This document shows positions 9,112 through 18,027 of a DNA stretch of 64,000 bases, one piece after another; positions within the stretch are counted from its first letter, which is position 1, and each line of letters begins with the position of its first letter. The notes beneath the pieces were generated by a model. That model was not told the origin of the DNA. It made no database searches and saw nothing but the letters and a program-made list of their open reading frames with translations. The DNA is from Bdellovibrionales bacterium (GTDB taxonomy: Bacteria; Bdellovibrionota; Bacteriovoracia; Bacteriovoracales; Bacteriovoracaceae). A program made the translations under genes and the position numbers. The DNA lies in NCBI GenBank assembly GCA_018646675.1, contig JABGUH010000037.1, forward strand, positions 1 through 64,000, read 5' to 3'.

Positions 9112-9843
9112 CTAAAGTTTAAGTAGACGGGTAATAATCAAAGAGGCGACATCACTTGGCATGGTGCCGGCACCAAGTCCGGCATCATAACCAAGCTCAA
9201 TTGCCAAAGCGTGAGAGATACGAGGGCCTCCGGCAATCAGTATAAAACGTTTCCGCAGTGACTCCGCCTCCAGCATCTCGATTAAGGACGTTAAATTTTT
9301 TAGGTGGATATCTTTTTGAGTAACTGTTTGAGAGACCAATATAGCATCAGCATCGATCTTGATTGCTTGAGCGATTAACTCTTCACAACTGACCTGGGCC
9401 CCTAGGTTGAGTGCTGTGATCTCAGGGTAGCGTTCTAATCCATAATTTCCATCAAAGCCTTTCATATTCATAATGGCATCAATTCCAACCGTATGGGCAT
9501 CACTACCGATACTGGCACCTACTACCTTCAGTTGGCGCCCCAAGCTCTCCTTGATTATTTGATTAATTTGGTAGAAATCCATCGTTTGGTGTTTGAGAGT
9601 GTTACTTTTAACTTGGGAGTAGTCTATTGTTGGAATAGCACTAGCAAAGGCGACAAAGTAGGTAAAGCCAGGGGCGATCGCTTTGCGGTGGACCACTTCA
9701 ATATTTTCTAGGTTTAGTTTGGATAGATAGGTGATTGCTCCTTGATGTGCCCGATCACAACACTCAACTGGCAGGGTAAAGGCAAGTTGTATCCGACCAT
9801 CGTTGAGGGTATCACCATAGGGCTTGATAAATTCTTGTTCCAC
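9112..9843 (-). CDS. kamE: Lysine 5,6-aminomutase beta subunit (cobalamin-binding)
   Basis: The protein starts EFIKPYGDTLNDGRIQLAFTLPV, as in the beta subunit of the B12- and PLP-dependent D-lysine/L-beta-lysine 5,6-aminomutase. It has the base-off cobalamin motif DxHxxG in SIGSDAHTVGIDA and a QTVTQKDIHL segment carrying the likely PLP lysine. With KamD it converts beta-lysine to 3,5-diaminohexanoate. GTG 9843 is favoured by GGAG nine bases upstream; TTG 9858 is the longer option. Unusually it is not adjacent to kamD: three opposite-strand genes lie between. I looked upstream for a cobalamin riboswitch and saw none. A small inverted repeat, TGACA-aag-TGTCA, lies at 9926-9938. Confidence 0.92.
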   Translation of the reverse strand: MEQEFIKPYGDTLNDGRIQLAFTLPVECCDRAHQGAITYLSKLNLENIEVVHRKAIAPGFTYFVAFASAIPTIDYSQVKSNTLKHQTMDFYQINQIIKESLGRQLKVVGASIGSDAHTVGIDAIMNMKGFDGNYGLERYPEITALNLGAQVSCEELIAQAIKIDADAILVSQTVTQKDIHLKNLTSLIEMLEAESLRKRFILIAGGPRISHALAIELGYDAGLGAGTMPSDVASLIITRLLKL

Positions 9844-10116
9844 CTTAACACACTCCAATAGCTTGTGAGTTAGATCCTAGTCTGTATAAAAGCAAATTAT
9901 CACCTAGTTGCAGGGATTTACCAAGTGACAAAGTGTCATTGGGGGGGCGATTGGGAACCTTTGATCTATTGTCAGGGTAAAATGGCACAGGGAAATTGTC
10001 TGCTATTGGTGGCGGCGAGTAAGTTAGAGAGGGGGTCAAGTAACGTAGGGTATACACCGATTAGTCTGTTGGATTATTAGGTTTGACAAGTAACTGATTT
10101 ACAAGCGAGATGTGCA

Positions 10117-10590
10117 ATGGATCAACGTTGGAGTATCAAGCGAAAGCGGCTTATTATCTATCCTGCCTTCCAAGCAAAATTCATTGGATATATGGTGATT
10201 CCAATCATTCTACAAGCGATCATTAGTTTTTTTGCAGTCTATCTGTTTGTTGGCCGGTTTGAACAGTTAGGAGTAGAGGTAGGGTTACCTAAGGATCATA
10301 TATTCTTTGCATTTATGGATCTGCAACAACGCTATCTGTTAATTGCCTACTTAATCAGTGCAACAATTATAAGTATACTTTTGGGCATTGTGGGACTCTA
10401 TCTTTCCCACCGGGTGGCAGGTCCTATCTATCGGTTGCGAGAGAGCCTGCGTGATATGAATCAGAAAGATACTTTACATTCCATCACCTTTAGAAAAAAT
10501 GACTTCTTTCATGATCTCTTACCTATATTTAATCGGCATATAGAGGTCGTTAAGAGCAAAATTGAATGTCGCAATTCAGACAAGGAGTAG
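10117..10590 (+). CDS. Two-TM membrane protein with a HAMP-like segment
   Basis: This 157-residue protein has two membrane segments (about residues 25-46 and 69-93) with a short periplasmic loop. A HAMP-like linker follows (LSHRVAGPIYRLRESLRDM), then a short helical tail. There is no kinase, cyclase or methyl-accepting output domain, so it is a stand-alone signalling adaptor or a minimal membrane sensor. The stop is 3 bp before the next gene, and both are inserted between kamD and kamE on the opposite strand. Function is not known. Confidence 0.75.
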   Translation: MDQRWSIKRKRLIIYPAFQAKFIGYMVIPIILQAIISFFAVYLFVGRFEQLGVEVGLPKDHIFFAFMDLQQRYLLIAYLISATIISILLGIVGLYLSHRVAGPIYRLRESLRDMNQKDTLHSITFRKNDFFHDLLPIFNRHIEVVKSKIECRNSDKE

Positions 10591-10593
10591 CTG

Positions 10594-11526
10594 GTGCAAT
10601 TGCGGCTGCTGTTACTAACCATTTTTATCATGATTGTTGGATCATTAGCTTCATATTATCTACTAATTGAAGAGGACTCCTTGTTGACTATTGCACAGAG
10701 TGATCTACTGATAGAACCTACTGCTACTGTTGGAAATTCTTATCAAGAGAGACAGCTTAATTACAAAAACATCTTGAAATCAGAGAAATTCAAGGATGCA
10801 TTAAATAGAGTAGTGGCGAAAAGTAGAAACTCCTCGGAAGAGCTATCTATGGAGCAACTTATCTCAACTGCTGAAGGGCATCTAGACCGTGCAGACCGTT
10901 CAGCACTTGAGTTAGAACTGGCAATGGTATTTGATGGTAGTAAGCCTTATGATAAGATGTTGGAACGGATGATTATCGCCTCTGCATACTATGATTCGAT
11001 TCCGGACCTACAATCAATGGTATCTAGTTACATAGTTGAGCTACATAAAAAACCCACTATCGCGTTTGACAATATCGAAGATGCTCTATTGGATCTGTCA
11101 CTGGATAATTTTCCGCAAGACCGGGCCGACTTTATAAAGATAGCGACAGCGCTACCTGGTATGAAAGCGCGTGGTGCAAGATTGGCGATGCAAGAGTTAA
11201 AACGTTTTAACTATCCTGCTTTGACATCAGAAGTAGATCATTTAACTAGTCAAGAGAGAGAGCTACTATTTTCTACTGATCTACAGATGTTGTCCTTGTT
11301 AGATACCTTCTCTGTCTACTTGGAAAATTCATCTCAAACAGATGATAAAGTATTTAACCAGGCCGTAGAGTTGATTATTTCACAACAAAATCAGCAGTTA
11401 AGAGAGAAATTTGCTGGCCAGTACTCCTATCACTATCCCAAGTGGAGGGAGCGTTTAGAGCAGGCACTAATGACGCAAAAACAGTACGCTAGAGAGATGC
11501 CTAATAATGATGGCAAGAGACTTTAA
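10594..11526 (+). CDS. Membrane-anchored periplasmic protein of unknown function
   Basis: This 310-residue protein starts with GTG. Residues 2-24 form a signal anchor (LRLLLLTIFIMIVGSLASYYLL). The rest is predicted mainly helical and acidic, with no cysteine cluster or catalytic motif I recognise. Its GTG lies 3 bp after the stop of the HAMP-like protein gene, so the two are probably translated together and may form a membrane sensor with a periplasmic helical domain. That partnership is inferred from spacing alone. Confidence 0.7.
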   Translation: MQLRLLLLTIFIMIVGSLASYYLLIEEDSLLTIAQSDLLIEPTATVGNSYQERQLNYKNILKSEKFKDALNRVVAKSRNSSEELSMEQLISTAEGHLDRADRSALELELAMVFDGSKPYDKMLERMIIASAYYDSIPDLQSMVSSYIVELHKKPTIAFDNIEDALLDLSLDNFPQDRADFIKIATALPGMKARGARLAMQELKRFNYPALTSEVDHLTSQERELLFSTDLQMLSLLDTFSVYLENSSQTDDKVFNQAVELIISQQNQQLREKFAGQYSYHYPKWRERLEQALMTQKQYAREMPNNDGKRL

Positions 11527-11700
11527 GCGAAGGGGGCCAAGCCCTCAACAGTAGTGGAATTAAATCAGCGAGTTAAGACTATTATGGGGAATGCTTTGGT
11601 TGGTTATATGTAGAGGGTATACAATGAATTTATCAGAAATTTTAACATTTATTAGTCAGATAGTTATTAATATTAGGTGATGTTATTTAAGGAGATAATA

Positions 11701-12771
11701 ATGAAAATTTGGATCTACTCACTTTCGTTTATGTTACTGCTGGTCTCTTTTGTATCTTCTTCATTTGCTAAGGGTAAGCACAAGCACTTTGCAAGAAGTG
11801 ATAAAAGGTGTCGTGTTGAAGTTGCTTCAAAACATACAGATCTTCTTGAGCTAAGCTACTGGAGTAAGGGGGGAGAGCGAAAACTTAACCGCAAGTGTCT
11901 CCGACGTCACCGTTTTAATCATAAAGCGGTAAAAAAATATATGGGCTGCTCTGTTAGTGAGAGTGATTATCAAGGAACTCTGGACGATATTGCTACTGCG
12001 AACTCCGCAAATGTTGTTGTAGACACCACTCCCGTTGACACTGATCTCGCCGTAGAAGTAAGATCTAGGGCCTCTCGTGATGGTACAGTTACACGTCCTC
12101 CGGTTGATCAGGATGTTGTAACAGTGGTAACACCGGTTGGCCCCCCACGTACAAGTAAGTGGGAAGCAGGGAAAATCTATTATCAAATTGATCCTAGTCT
12201 AGCTCCTCGAAATGTGGAGAGAGTTAGAAATGCTATGTTAGAGATTAGCAGTGAGACTAACTTAAGCTTTATCCCAAAAAATAGTGATAACTCTGATTAT
12301 CTCCTGATCGTTAGTCGGGGCGATGGTTGTTTCTCTAAAGTGGGCAAAATTGGTGGAGAGCAAGAGTTAAATTTAGGCAAAGGTTGCTTTAAGTCACATT
12401 TGATTCTTCATCAACTCCTTCATGCTGCTGGATTATGGCATGAACAGTCTCGATGTGACCGGGATCAATATATCAAGATTAAGTGGGATAATATTCTGAC
12501 GGATAAAGTGGACAACTTTAATCGCCGTTGCGCTACACTAGATGAGTGTCAGGGGGATCTTCACTGTGTTGTTGAGGAGGGGGTACAGTCAGATCTACCA
12601 TACGACCGCCGATCAATTATGCACTATGGAAAGCATTACTTCTCTAACCACAAGGGTAAAAAAGTCCTTTACTCTACCAGTAAAAAAAGACGTCAGCGTA
12701 AGGTTGGGCCAAAACATCACCTTAGTGCAACAGATATTGAGCGGGTGAATTTGGCCTATCCGCTAGATTAA
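11701..12771 (+). CDS. Secreted astacin-like (M12A) protein with Gln in place of the catalytic Glu
   Basis: From ATG 11701 (AAGGAG at 11689-11694) the protein has 356 residues. It carries a signal peptide (IYSLSFMLLLVSFVSSSFA), a Thr/Val/Asp-rich linker and a C-terminal astacin domain. The zinc motif reads HQLLHAAGLWHEQSR where astacins have HExxHxxGxxHE: the three His ligands and the family Glu after the third His are present, but the catalytic general-base Glu is Gln (codon CAA at 12412-12414). The Met-turn SIMHYG is intact, as are several cysteines. It may be an inactive binding or inhibitor protein. It ends 3 bp from the convergent kamD stop. Confidence 0.88.
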   Translation: MKIWIYSLSFMLLLVSFVSSSFAKGKHKHFARSDKRCRVEVASKHTDLLELSYWSKGGERKLNRKCLRRHRFNHKAVKKYMGCSVSESDYQGTLDDIATANSANVVVDTTPVDTDLAVEVRSRASRDGTVTRPPVDQDVVTVVTPVGPPRTSKWEAGKIYYQIDPSLAPRNVERVRNAMLEISSETNLSFIPKNSDNSDYLLIVSRGDGCFSKVGKIGGEQELNLGKGCFKSHLILHQLLHAAGLWHEQSRCDRDQYIKIKWDNILTDKVDNFNRRCATLDECQGDLHCVVEEGVQSDLPYDRRSIMHYGKHYFSNHKGKKVLYSTSKKRRQRKVGPKHHLSATDIERVNLAYPLD

Positions 12772-12774
12772 ATG

Positions 12775-14340
12775 TTACAGGGCCAATGACGGTAGTTTAT
12801 CTTTGATGGTATTCATAATTGGATTGCGATAGCGATTTGATTTTGCAAAGAGACCGTCGGCCCCTTTCCCATCCATCTCTCCACGTTTGATATCAGCAAA
12901 ACGCCCCTTGCTTATGGCAGCCATTAACCCCTCATCCACAATATCCATTAGCAGTTGTTCTGTCTTATCTAGAACTTCGCAAGCAAAAGTTGTTATCTTA
13001 CCACCCTTTTTATACTCTAGTTCGTCTTCAAGTCCACGGCAGCTATTAAAGACGTAGTTGATACTGCTTAAGGCTTGGTAGCGATCCTGCATAAAAGGGG
13101 TATGAATTGCCTCGGTGGGCATCCCCGCCAGGTGGATACCTTGACCGGTGGTAATGGAGGCCAGGTTAAACATGGTATCCATGGCATGGGAGAAAAAGAT
13201 ATCACTACTTTTGTGTTTGGTCGGAGGCATATATTTTAGTGGGGCATGGGGAAATAGCTCTCGGGCCAAAAGAGCATGGGCCAACTCGCGCAAGAAGCCT
13301 CCTTCAATACTAGGATTGATCTCAAAGGCATGGCCGAGGCCAAGTTGGTCATCTTCAAGTAGTGCAGCCTTGCCCATCGCTTGATTAATTAGCTGTGAGG
13401 TGGTCACGGTGTGGGCACTCTCTATCGCATCTGCAGTTGTTAAATAGTTATCCTCTCCTGTGTTGATAATAATCCCAGTTCGTGAGCAGATCAGCCTGCT
13501 CATATGTTGGTCAACAAAGGTGCGCTTCATATTGATATCACGAAAGAGAATGCCATACATAGAGTCGTTCAGTAGCATGTCTAGCTCCTCCATCGCAGCA
13601 CAGGCGGCAATTTCAGGCATACATAAACCTGAGGAGTAGTTAACTAGACCAATATATCTCTGTTGTTGATCAGAGGCGGAATCTAAAGCCTGACGCATAA
13701 TTTTAAAGTTCTCCTGGGTGGCATAAGTACCACCAAAACCTTCAGTAGTTGCACCATGTGGAACATAGTCCAGTAGTGACTGGGCGGTAGAGCGGATAAC
13801 GGCGATCAGGTCGGCACCCTCTTGTGCCGCCGCCTTCGCCTGGGTACGATCCTCATAGATATTACCGGTTGCAACGATTAGATAGCGTAGAGGAGTAATT
13901 GGCGCCGGTAGCTCTTGACGTTTTTTTTCTCGATTAATTCGGCAGCGATCCAACCTCTGCATTGCGGTCATCGTTAGACGTGCTTCCATCTCGATTACCT
14001 CTGGAGAGTTAATATCACTTTTGGAGTCAAAGGCAATACTCCCTGCTAGTAGCATTTTTACTGTGGTCATAACATCTCGACCACTTTTTATCATTGCGGC
14101 CGCAAAGTGAGGGGAGATACCATCATTTATTGCACCACACTCAGATAGCTTCTCTATCAGACGATTGACAATGGGGAAATCTCCATCACAGACTCCGTCA
14201 ACTCCATATAAACGTAACAGTGAACGTTCAACCGAAAAGGTAGAGTGCTGCTCAATCATCAACTCAATTGGATCAGAGATCTTACTTGCAAGCAGACGAA
14301 CTCTCTCGATCTGTTTAGTATCTAAATTTAGCTTTGTCAT
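12775..14340 (-). CDS. kamD: Lysine 5,6-aminomutase alpha subunit
   Basis: This 521-residue protein matches the alpha subunit of lysine 5,6-aminomutase (family length about 510-520): SKISDPIELMIEQHSTFSVERS, APITPLRYLIVATGNIYEDR, and AAAQEGADLIAVIRSTAQSL. It forms the TIM-barrel half that works with KamE, adenosylcobalamin and PLP on beta-lysine or D-lysine. It follows kamC by 8 bp in a kdd-kamB-kamC-kamD operon. The distant kamE must be expressed from another promoter or from a read-through transcript beneath the opposite-strand genes. Confidence 0.93.
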   Translation of the reverse strand: MTKLNLDTKQIERVRLLASKISDPIELMIEQHSTFSVERSLLRLYGVDGVCDGDFPIVNRLIEKLSECGAINDGISPHFAAAMIKSGRDVMTTVKMLLAGSIAFDSKSDINSPEVIEMEARLTMTAMQRLDRCRINREKKRQELPAPITPLRYLIVATGNIYEDRTQAKAAAQEGADLIAVIRSTAQSLLDYVPHGATTEGFGGTYATQENFKIMRQALDSASDQQQRYIGLVNYSSGLCMPEIAACAAMEELDMLLNDSMYGILFRDINMKRTFVDQHMSRLICSRTGIIINTGEDNYLTTADAIESAHTVTTSQLINQAMGKAALLEDDQLGLGHAFEINPSIEGGFLRELAHALLARELFPHAPLKYMPPTKHKSSDIFFSHAMDTMFNLASITTGQGIHLAGMPTEAIHTPFMQDRYQALSSINYVFNSCRGLEDELEYKKGGKITTFACEVLDKTEQLLMDIVDEGLMAAISKGRFADIKRGEMDGKGADGLFAKSNRYRNPIMNTIKDKLPSLAL

Positions 14341-14348
14341 AACGATAC

Positions 14349-15926
14349 CTATGTTTCCGTTTTATTTTGCTCCCAATTGGAGAGTGTTTTTAAAATTCTA
14401 TTTTTTACCGTTGTGGGTAGATGGGCAGAGTTGGCGGCAATGGTCAGAGAGTCAATTTGCTGTGTCTGCAGCGCGGCCTGTAATTTGTTGGGGGAGATGT
14501 CTAAGGGAGTGAATTGTTGATCAATTTGTAGTAGTTGATCTAGATCATGGTGGAGGACTTCCGGGATGTGAGTGGTGGCGAGTAAAACTCCCCCCTGATC
14601 ACAAATCTCCTGACGTAGTGCTTTGATTAAGACCTTTGCAACAGTTGTGGTGGTTGAGGAAAGCAACTCATCGACCAGTATTATACCGTTTTTCTTAAGG
14701 CCGAGGCCAAGAGCTTGTAGTTCACAGGCCAAGGCGGACTCTCCCTTACCAACGCTGCCCGAGCTGTTAAGAATAAGCTGCAAAGATGAGGGGTAGGGAG
14801 TTGTAAACTCTTTTGCCGGCAGAGGAAGTCCCATCTGGATTAGGGTTAGATGGAAGTAGAGCGTTCGTAGCACGGTACTTTTACCTGCCATATTCGCCCC
14901 TGTTAGTAACGAGGTTGCCCGATTAAGCTTTAGAGTGAGCGGAACATACTCGCTGGCCGTTTTCTGTTGCAAAATTGGCAGGATCGCCTCCTTGATCTTC
15001 CAGCTCTTCTCTGCTGAAAGTTGATGGTGACAAAAGGTCGGCCAGATGAGTTTATCTTTTAACTTGGTGTTAAGCAGCAGATAGTGGAAACTGCGCTTTA
15101 CTCGAAGTTGGTAGTAATTTTCCAGTGCTGGCCGCTTGGGGCGAACGGTGGTGATAATTTTCTCAATATTGCTTGCTGCCAGTAACGCTAACTCCTTTTG
15201 GACTCTCTCTTTTTGTTCAATTAACTCCAACAGTTGTGCTGTCAGTTTTAACGTGACGGTGATACTTCCAGCTTGCTTGGTCACAACTTCTAGTCGCAGC
15301 GATTTCTCTATCTCAGCTAGCTTGGGATGATCGATAGGAAGCTCTTTGGGATAGGGATAGAGCATCTCCAGTTGATGTTGCTTGAATACCTGTTGCTCCA
15401 GTTGGGATAGCTCGGTTGAAATCTCTTTTGTTAGTTGTTTGGTCTTGGCAACTAGTATCTCTTCTTGGGCCGAGAGCTGCAAAGAGGTCGCACCACTACT
15501 TGAAATAGATAGATTATTTTCCAAAAGCTTAACTAGCAGAGGGATAAAGTTGGATTGACCTTCGGGGAGTATTGGGTCAATCAACTCTAAACTCGATGCC
15601 GCCTTTAAAAAATGGTGAAGCGTGAAGAGATGGTCGCTGCGTAGACCACTATCGAGATGGGCAAAAAAATCATTCATAGTCGGCAGTTGAGATGAGATCT
15701 CCAGAAGTTTGCTAAGATCACCTTCCTCTGTGGTCTTATTGGCCAACCTATTTTCAAGTTGACCAATTTCATCGTAATGAAGAATGGCATCTCTCTTGTC
15801 CATCTTCTCAATTTGATAACCATCCAAGATGGGAATTAGGTGGTTGAAACGTGCCAGATAGTTAGAAAATCCCAGACGTTTAAACTCTGTTAGTTGGAAC
15901 TGGTGATGGTTATAACTTAATTGCAT
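14349..15926 (-). CDS. kamC: Lysine 5,6-aminomutase reactivase ATPase KamC (MutS-like)
   Basis: The C-terminal part is a MutS-type ATPase: Walker A in LTGANMAGKSTVLRTL, Walker B in GIILVDELLSSTT, and LLATTHIPEVLHH. The N-terminal part is helical, and there is no mismatch-binding domain. Proteins of this kind in kam clusters are annotated as the ATPase of the aminomutase reactivase, which exchanges damaged cobalamin. I chose ATG 15926 (MQLSYNHHQF); an in-frame ATG at 15983 would add 19 residues and lengthen the overlap with kamB to 74 bp. It sits between kamB and kamD, as is usual. Confidence 0.88.
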   Translation of the reverse strand: MQLSYNHHQFQLTEFKRLGFSNYLARFNHLIPILDGYQIEKMDKRDAILHYDEIGQLENRLANKTTEEGDLSKLLEISSQLPTMNDFFAHLDSGLRSDHLFTLHHFLKAASSLELIDPILPEGQSNFIPLLVKLLENNLSISSSGATSLQLSAQEEILVAKTKQLTKEISTELSQLEQQVFKQHQLEMLYPYPKELPIDHPKLAEIEKSLRLEVVTKQAGSITVTLKLTAQLLELIEQKERVQKELALLAASNIEKIITTVRPKRPALENYYQLRVKRSFHYLLLNTKLKDKLIWPTFCHHQLSAEKSWKIKEAILPILQQKTASEYVPLTLKLNRATSLLTGANMAGKSTVLRTLYFHLTLIQMGLPLPAKEFTTPYPSSLQLILNSSGSVGKGESALACELQALGLGLKKNGIILVDELLSSTTTTVAKVLIKALRQEICDQGGVLLATTHIPEVLHHDLDQLLQIDQQFTPLDISPNKLQAALQTQQIDSLTIAANSAHLPTTVKNRILKTLSNWEQNKTET

Positions 15927-16902
15927 TTGGGTTATCCCGAAATATGTTAAAAAGATTAATCCTTTTCTCCCAAGGGAGATCATAGTGCAAAAAGTTCTGT
16001 TGTTTAATAAAAATCATCTCTAAATTAGCAGGGTGAAGCAGCGTTAGAGAGAGATCTCTGATTGGTGGGGTGAGTTGGGCCGGACAAAAACAGGTGAAAT
16101 TATCTAAAACGACATCAATCCATTCACCATGGCCGGTGATCAAGAGGGCCAGTGAAGTCGTTAAGGCCCCATTTAAGTAGAGGGTAAACTTAATCCCCGA
16201 TTCTACACGACGATTTATTTCAAAGGTTAATTGCTGGTTATATATAGTTGGCATTGTACTATGGTATGTAAGGCTAGAATTACGTTCAATGATCAATACT
16301 GTTGCTTGGTGATGGGAGGCAAGCTCTACTTGGATGCAATTGGCCAACTCGTCGCTGGTAGCAGACAAATTCATTGCATAAAGTTGCACCATTGCCCGTA
16401 TATTGGTCGCCAGTGTGGAGGTTGGGAGTGGTAGTGAACAGTAGATGCGATCACTTACCTGTGGGTGGGCAATAAAATGGCGATCAATTGAACCATCTAG
16501 TAGTAGATGATCCAGTGTTAGTGACAGCTTAGTTAGCTGCTGTTTTAGAAGTAGTGCCTCACTTCGGTCATTCGGCCCTTCCAGTACGATCGAGAGATCA
16601 ACTAAGGCTTGGCCGATGACTAAAGGAGAGGGAGAGCTGGGGAGGAGCGCGTGGGTAGAGTAGAGATTAGATACTGTCGCTAACCAGTTTCCGCGAGTAA
16701 TAAAGATTGAACCTCTCTTGATGGTGATATTCGGTTTTGCCCGACCACTTAACTGGTCAAACTCCTCCCCGTTAACTCCGACCGAGGTAAGGGCAATATT
16801 ACTGGCTTGGACGCTTTTGAGTAATTTTAGATAGAGGTAGTTAAATGCTGTAGTCTTACCGGCATTTTTTTCCAAACCAATAAACGCAAAGGTCTTCATC
16901 AT
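15910..16902 (-). CDS. kamB: Lysine 5,6-aminomutase reactivase subunit KamB
   Basis: This 330-residue protein starts with a P-loop (FAFIGLEKNAGKTTAFNYLY, Walker A GLEKNAGKT near residues 9-17), followed by TSVGVNGEEFDQLSGRAKPNI and a HLLLDGSIDR Walker-B-like segment. This matches the KamB partner of the MutS-like KamC in lysine-fermentation clusters. It is 17 bp downstream of kdd and overlaps kamC by 17 bp or more. No clear Shine-Dalgarno precedes the paired ATG codons at 16902/16899, so coupling to kdd translation is likely. Confidence 0.82.
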   Translation of the reverse strand: MMKTFAFIGLEKNAGKTTAFNYLYLKLLKSVQASNIALTSVGVNGEEFDQLSGRAKPNITIKRGSIFITRGNWLATVSNLYSTHALLPSSPSPLVIGQALVDLSIVLEGPNDRSEALLLKQQLTKLSLTLDHLLLDGSIDRHFIAHPQVSDRIYCSLPLPTSTLATNIRAMVQLYAMNLSATSDELANCIQVELASHHQATVLIIERNSSLTYHSTMPTIYNQQLTFEINRRVESGIKFTLYLNGALTTSLALLITGHGEWIDVVLDNFTCFCPAQLTPPIRDLSLTLLHPANLEMIFIKQQNFLHYDLPWEKRINLFNIFRDNPNAIKL

Positions 16903-16919
16903 GGGTCTTGGCTGAGTGC

Positions 16920-17957
16920 CTAGACGTACTGCTGCTCAAACATTGCCCGCAACTTTTTATGTTTGCGAACGATGTCTAGGGCGATCATATCATGATTGGG
17001 AGCATAGCCATTCCCAATGATTAGGGTGGCATCAGACCCAATCCCTTCTGCTCCTAGAGCTGCCTTGGTGAAACTGGTGGCCATGGTGAAAAAATAGACG
17101 GTGCCACTATTTTTAGCTGTCATAATTGAGGACATCTCAGTGTTTTCTACCGGGGCACAGTTGATTACTAAATCGGCCATCTCGCCGTTAGTCACTTCAC
17201 TTACTGCCTTCTGACATGCAACTGGATCACAGGCATCTACCTGCAGAATCTCATCACAGAGGTCTAGTGCACGAATACGTTTGCAACCTCTCTCTGATGG
17301 TTGGATCGCAATCAGTTTGCCACTCTTGCCTAAAATATCTCTGGCAACGGCAGTACAGATCGATCCAGACTTGCCGCCAGCTCCAATCACCACAACATTT
17401 TGCCCTGGACTTATCAGACGCAACGCTTGGGCGGGGGCCCCGGCCACATCGAGCACCGCTAGTGCCAGTGTACTATCAAAGTCGGAGGGGATTTTTGCCA
17501 ATACCCCTGAAGCAAAGAGAATGGCATGTCCCTTGATTTTAACTTGATCACGTTCAGGGAAAATTTCAATGATCTCTTCAATCATCAAAGGTGTAAGGGA
17601 TAGGGATACTAGGGACGCAATCTGATCTCCAACTTGTAAACCTTTCTCATTGGGGTAGCTCTCTCCAATCTCCTTAATTTTGCCCAGTAGCATACCGCCA
17701 GAACCGGTTACTGGGTTTTGTTGTTTCCCTCTTTCGCCAACAATCGAGAGAATGGTGTTCCCGACCGCCTGTAGGTCTCCACCACAGGCATCATTAATTT
17801 GGCGGAAAGAGGCCGCATCGATATTTAGTATATCAACTTCGATCAAGATCTCATTGTCATGAATCGGGAGAGAGTTATCGATTTTTTCCGCACTTTGCGG
17901 GAGAGAACCGACAGGGGAGATAACACGATGAGTTCCGTATCGACATGGTTTAGTCAT
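16920..17957 (-). CDS. kdd: L-erythro-3,5-diaminohexanoate dehydrogenase
   Basis: This NAD(P)-dependent enzyme oxidatively deaminates 3,5-diaminohexanoate to 5-amino-3-oxohexanoate, the step after KamDE. The sequence shows the family start (CRYGTHRVISPVGSLPQSA), GSGGMLLGKI, and a Rossmann motif VVVIGAGGKSGSIC near residue 190. Length (345) is right. ATG 17957 is chosen because AAGGAG lies seven bases upstream; the TTG two codons earlier is less likely. It is the first gene of the kdd-kamBCD operon. The downstream enzymes Kce and Kal, and KamA, are not in this window. Confidence 0.92.
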   Translation of the reverse strand: MTKPCRYGTHRVISPVGSLPQSAEKIDNSLPIHDNEILIEVDILNIDAASFRQINDACGGDLQAVGNTILSIVGERGKQQNPVTGSGGMLLGKIKEIGESYPNEKGLQVGDQIASLVSLSLTPLMIEEIIEIFPERDQVKIKGHAILFASGVLAKIPSDFDSTLALAVLDVAGAPAQALRLISPGQNVVVIGAGGKSGSICTAVARDILGKSGKLIAIQPSERGCKRIRALDLCDEILQVDACDPVACQKAVSEVTNGEMADLVINCAPVENTEMSSIMTAKNSGTVYFFTMATSFTKAALGAEGIGSDATLIIGNGYAPNHDMIALDIVRKHKKLRAMFEQQYV

Positions 17958-18027
17958 GATCAAGCTCCTTGAAAAAACACTAATGAGAGAGTGACAGTAT
18001 ACTTATTTATGAATATGCTGTCACTCT

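Noticed and set aside
9845-10057. Minus-strand 70-codon frame directly before kamE
   Set aside because: Pro-rich, no family, no ribosome site, and it overlaps the kamE start; more likely leader DNA.
9859-10116. Cobalamin riboswitch upstream of kamE
   Set aside because: I searched by eye for a B12 box and found none.
17216-17547. Plus-strand frames inside kdd
   Set aside because: They are shadows of the kdd coding sequence, which has clear family motifs.
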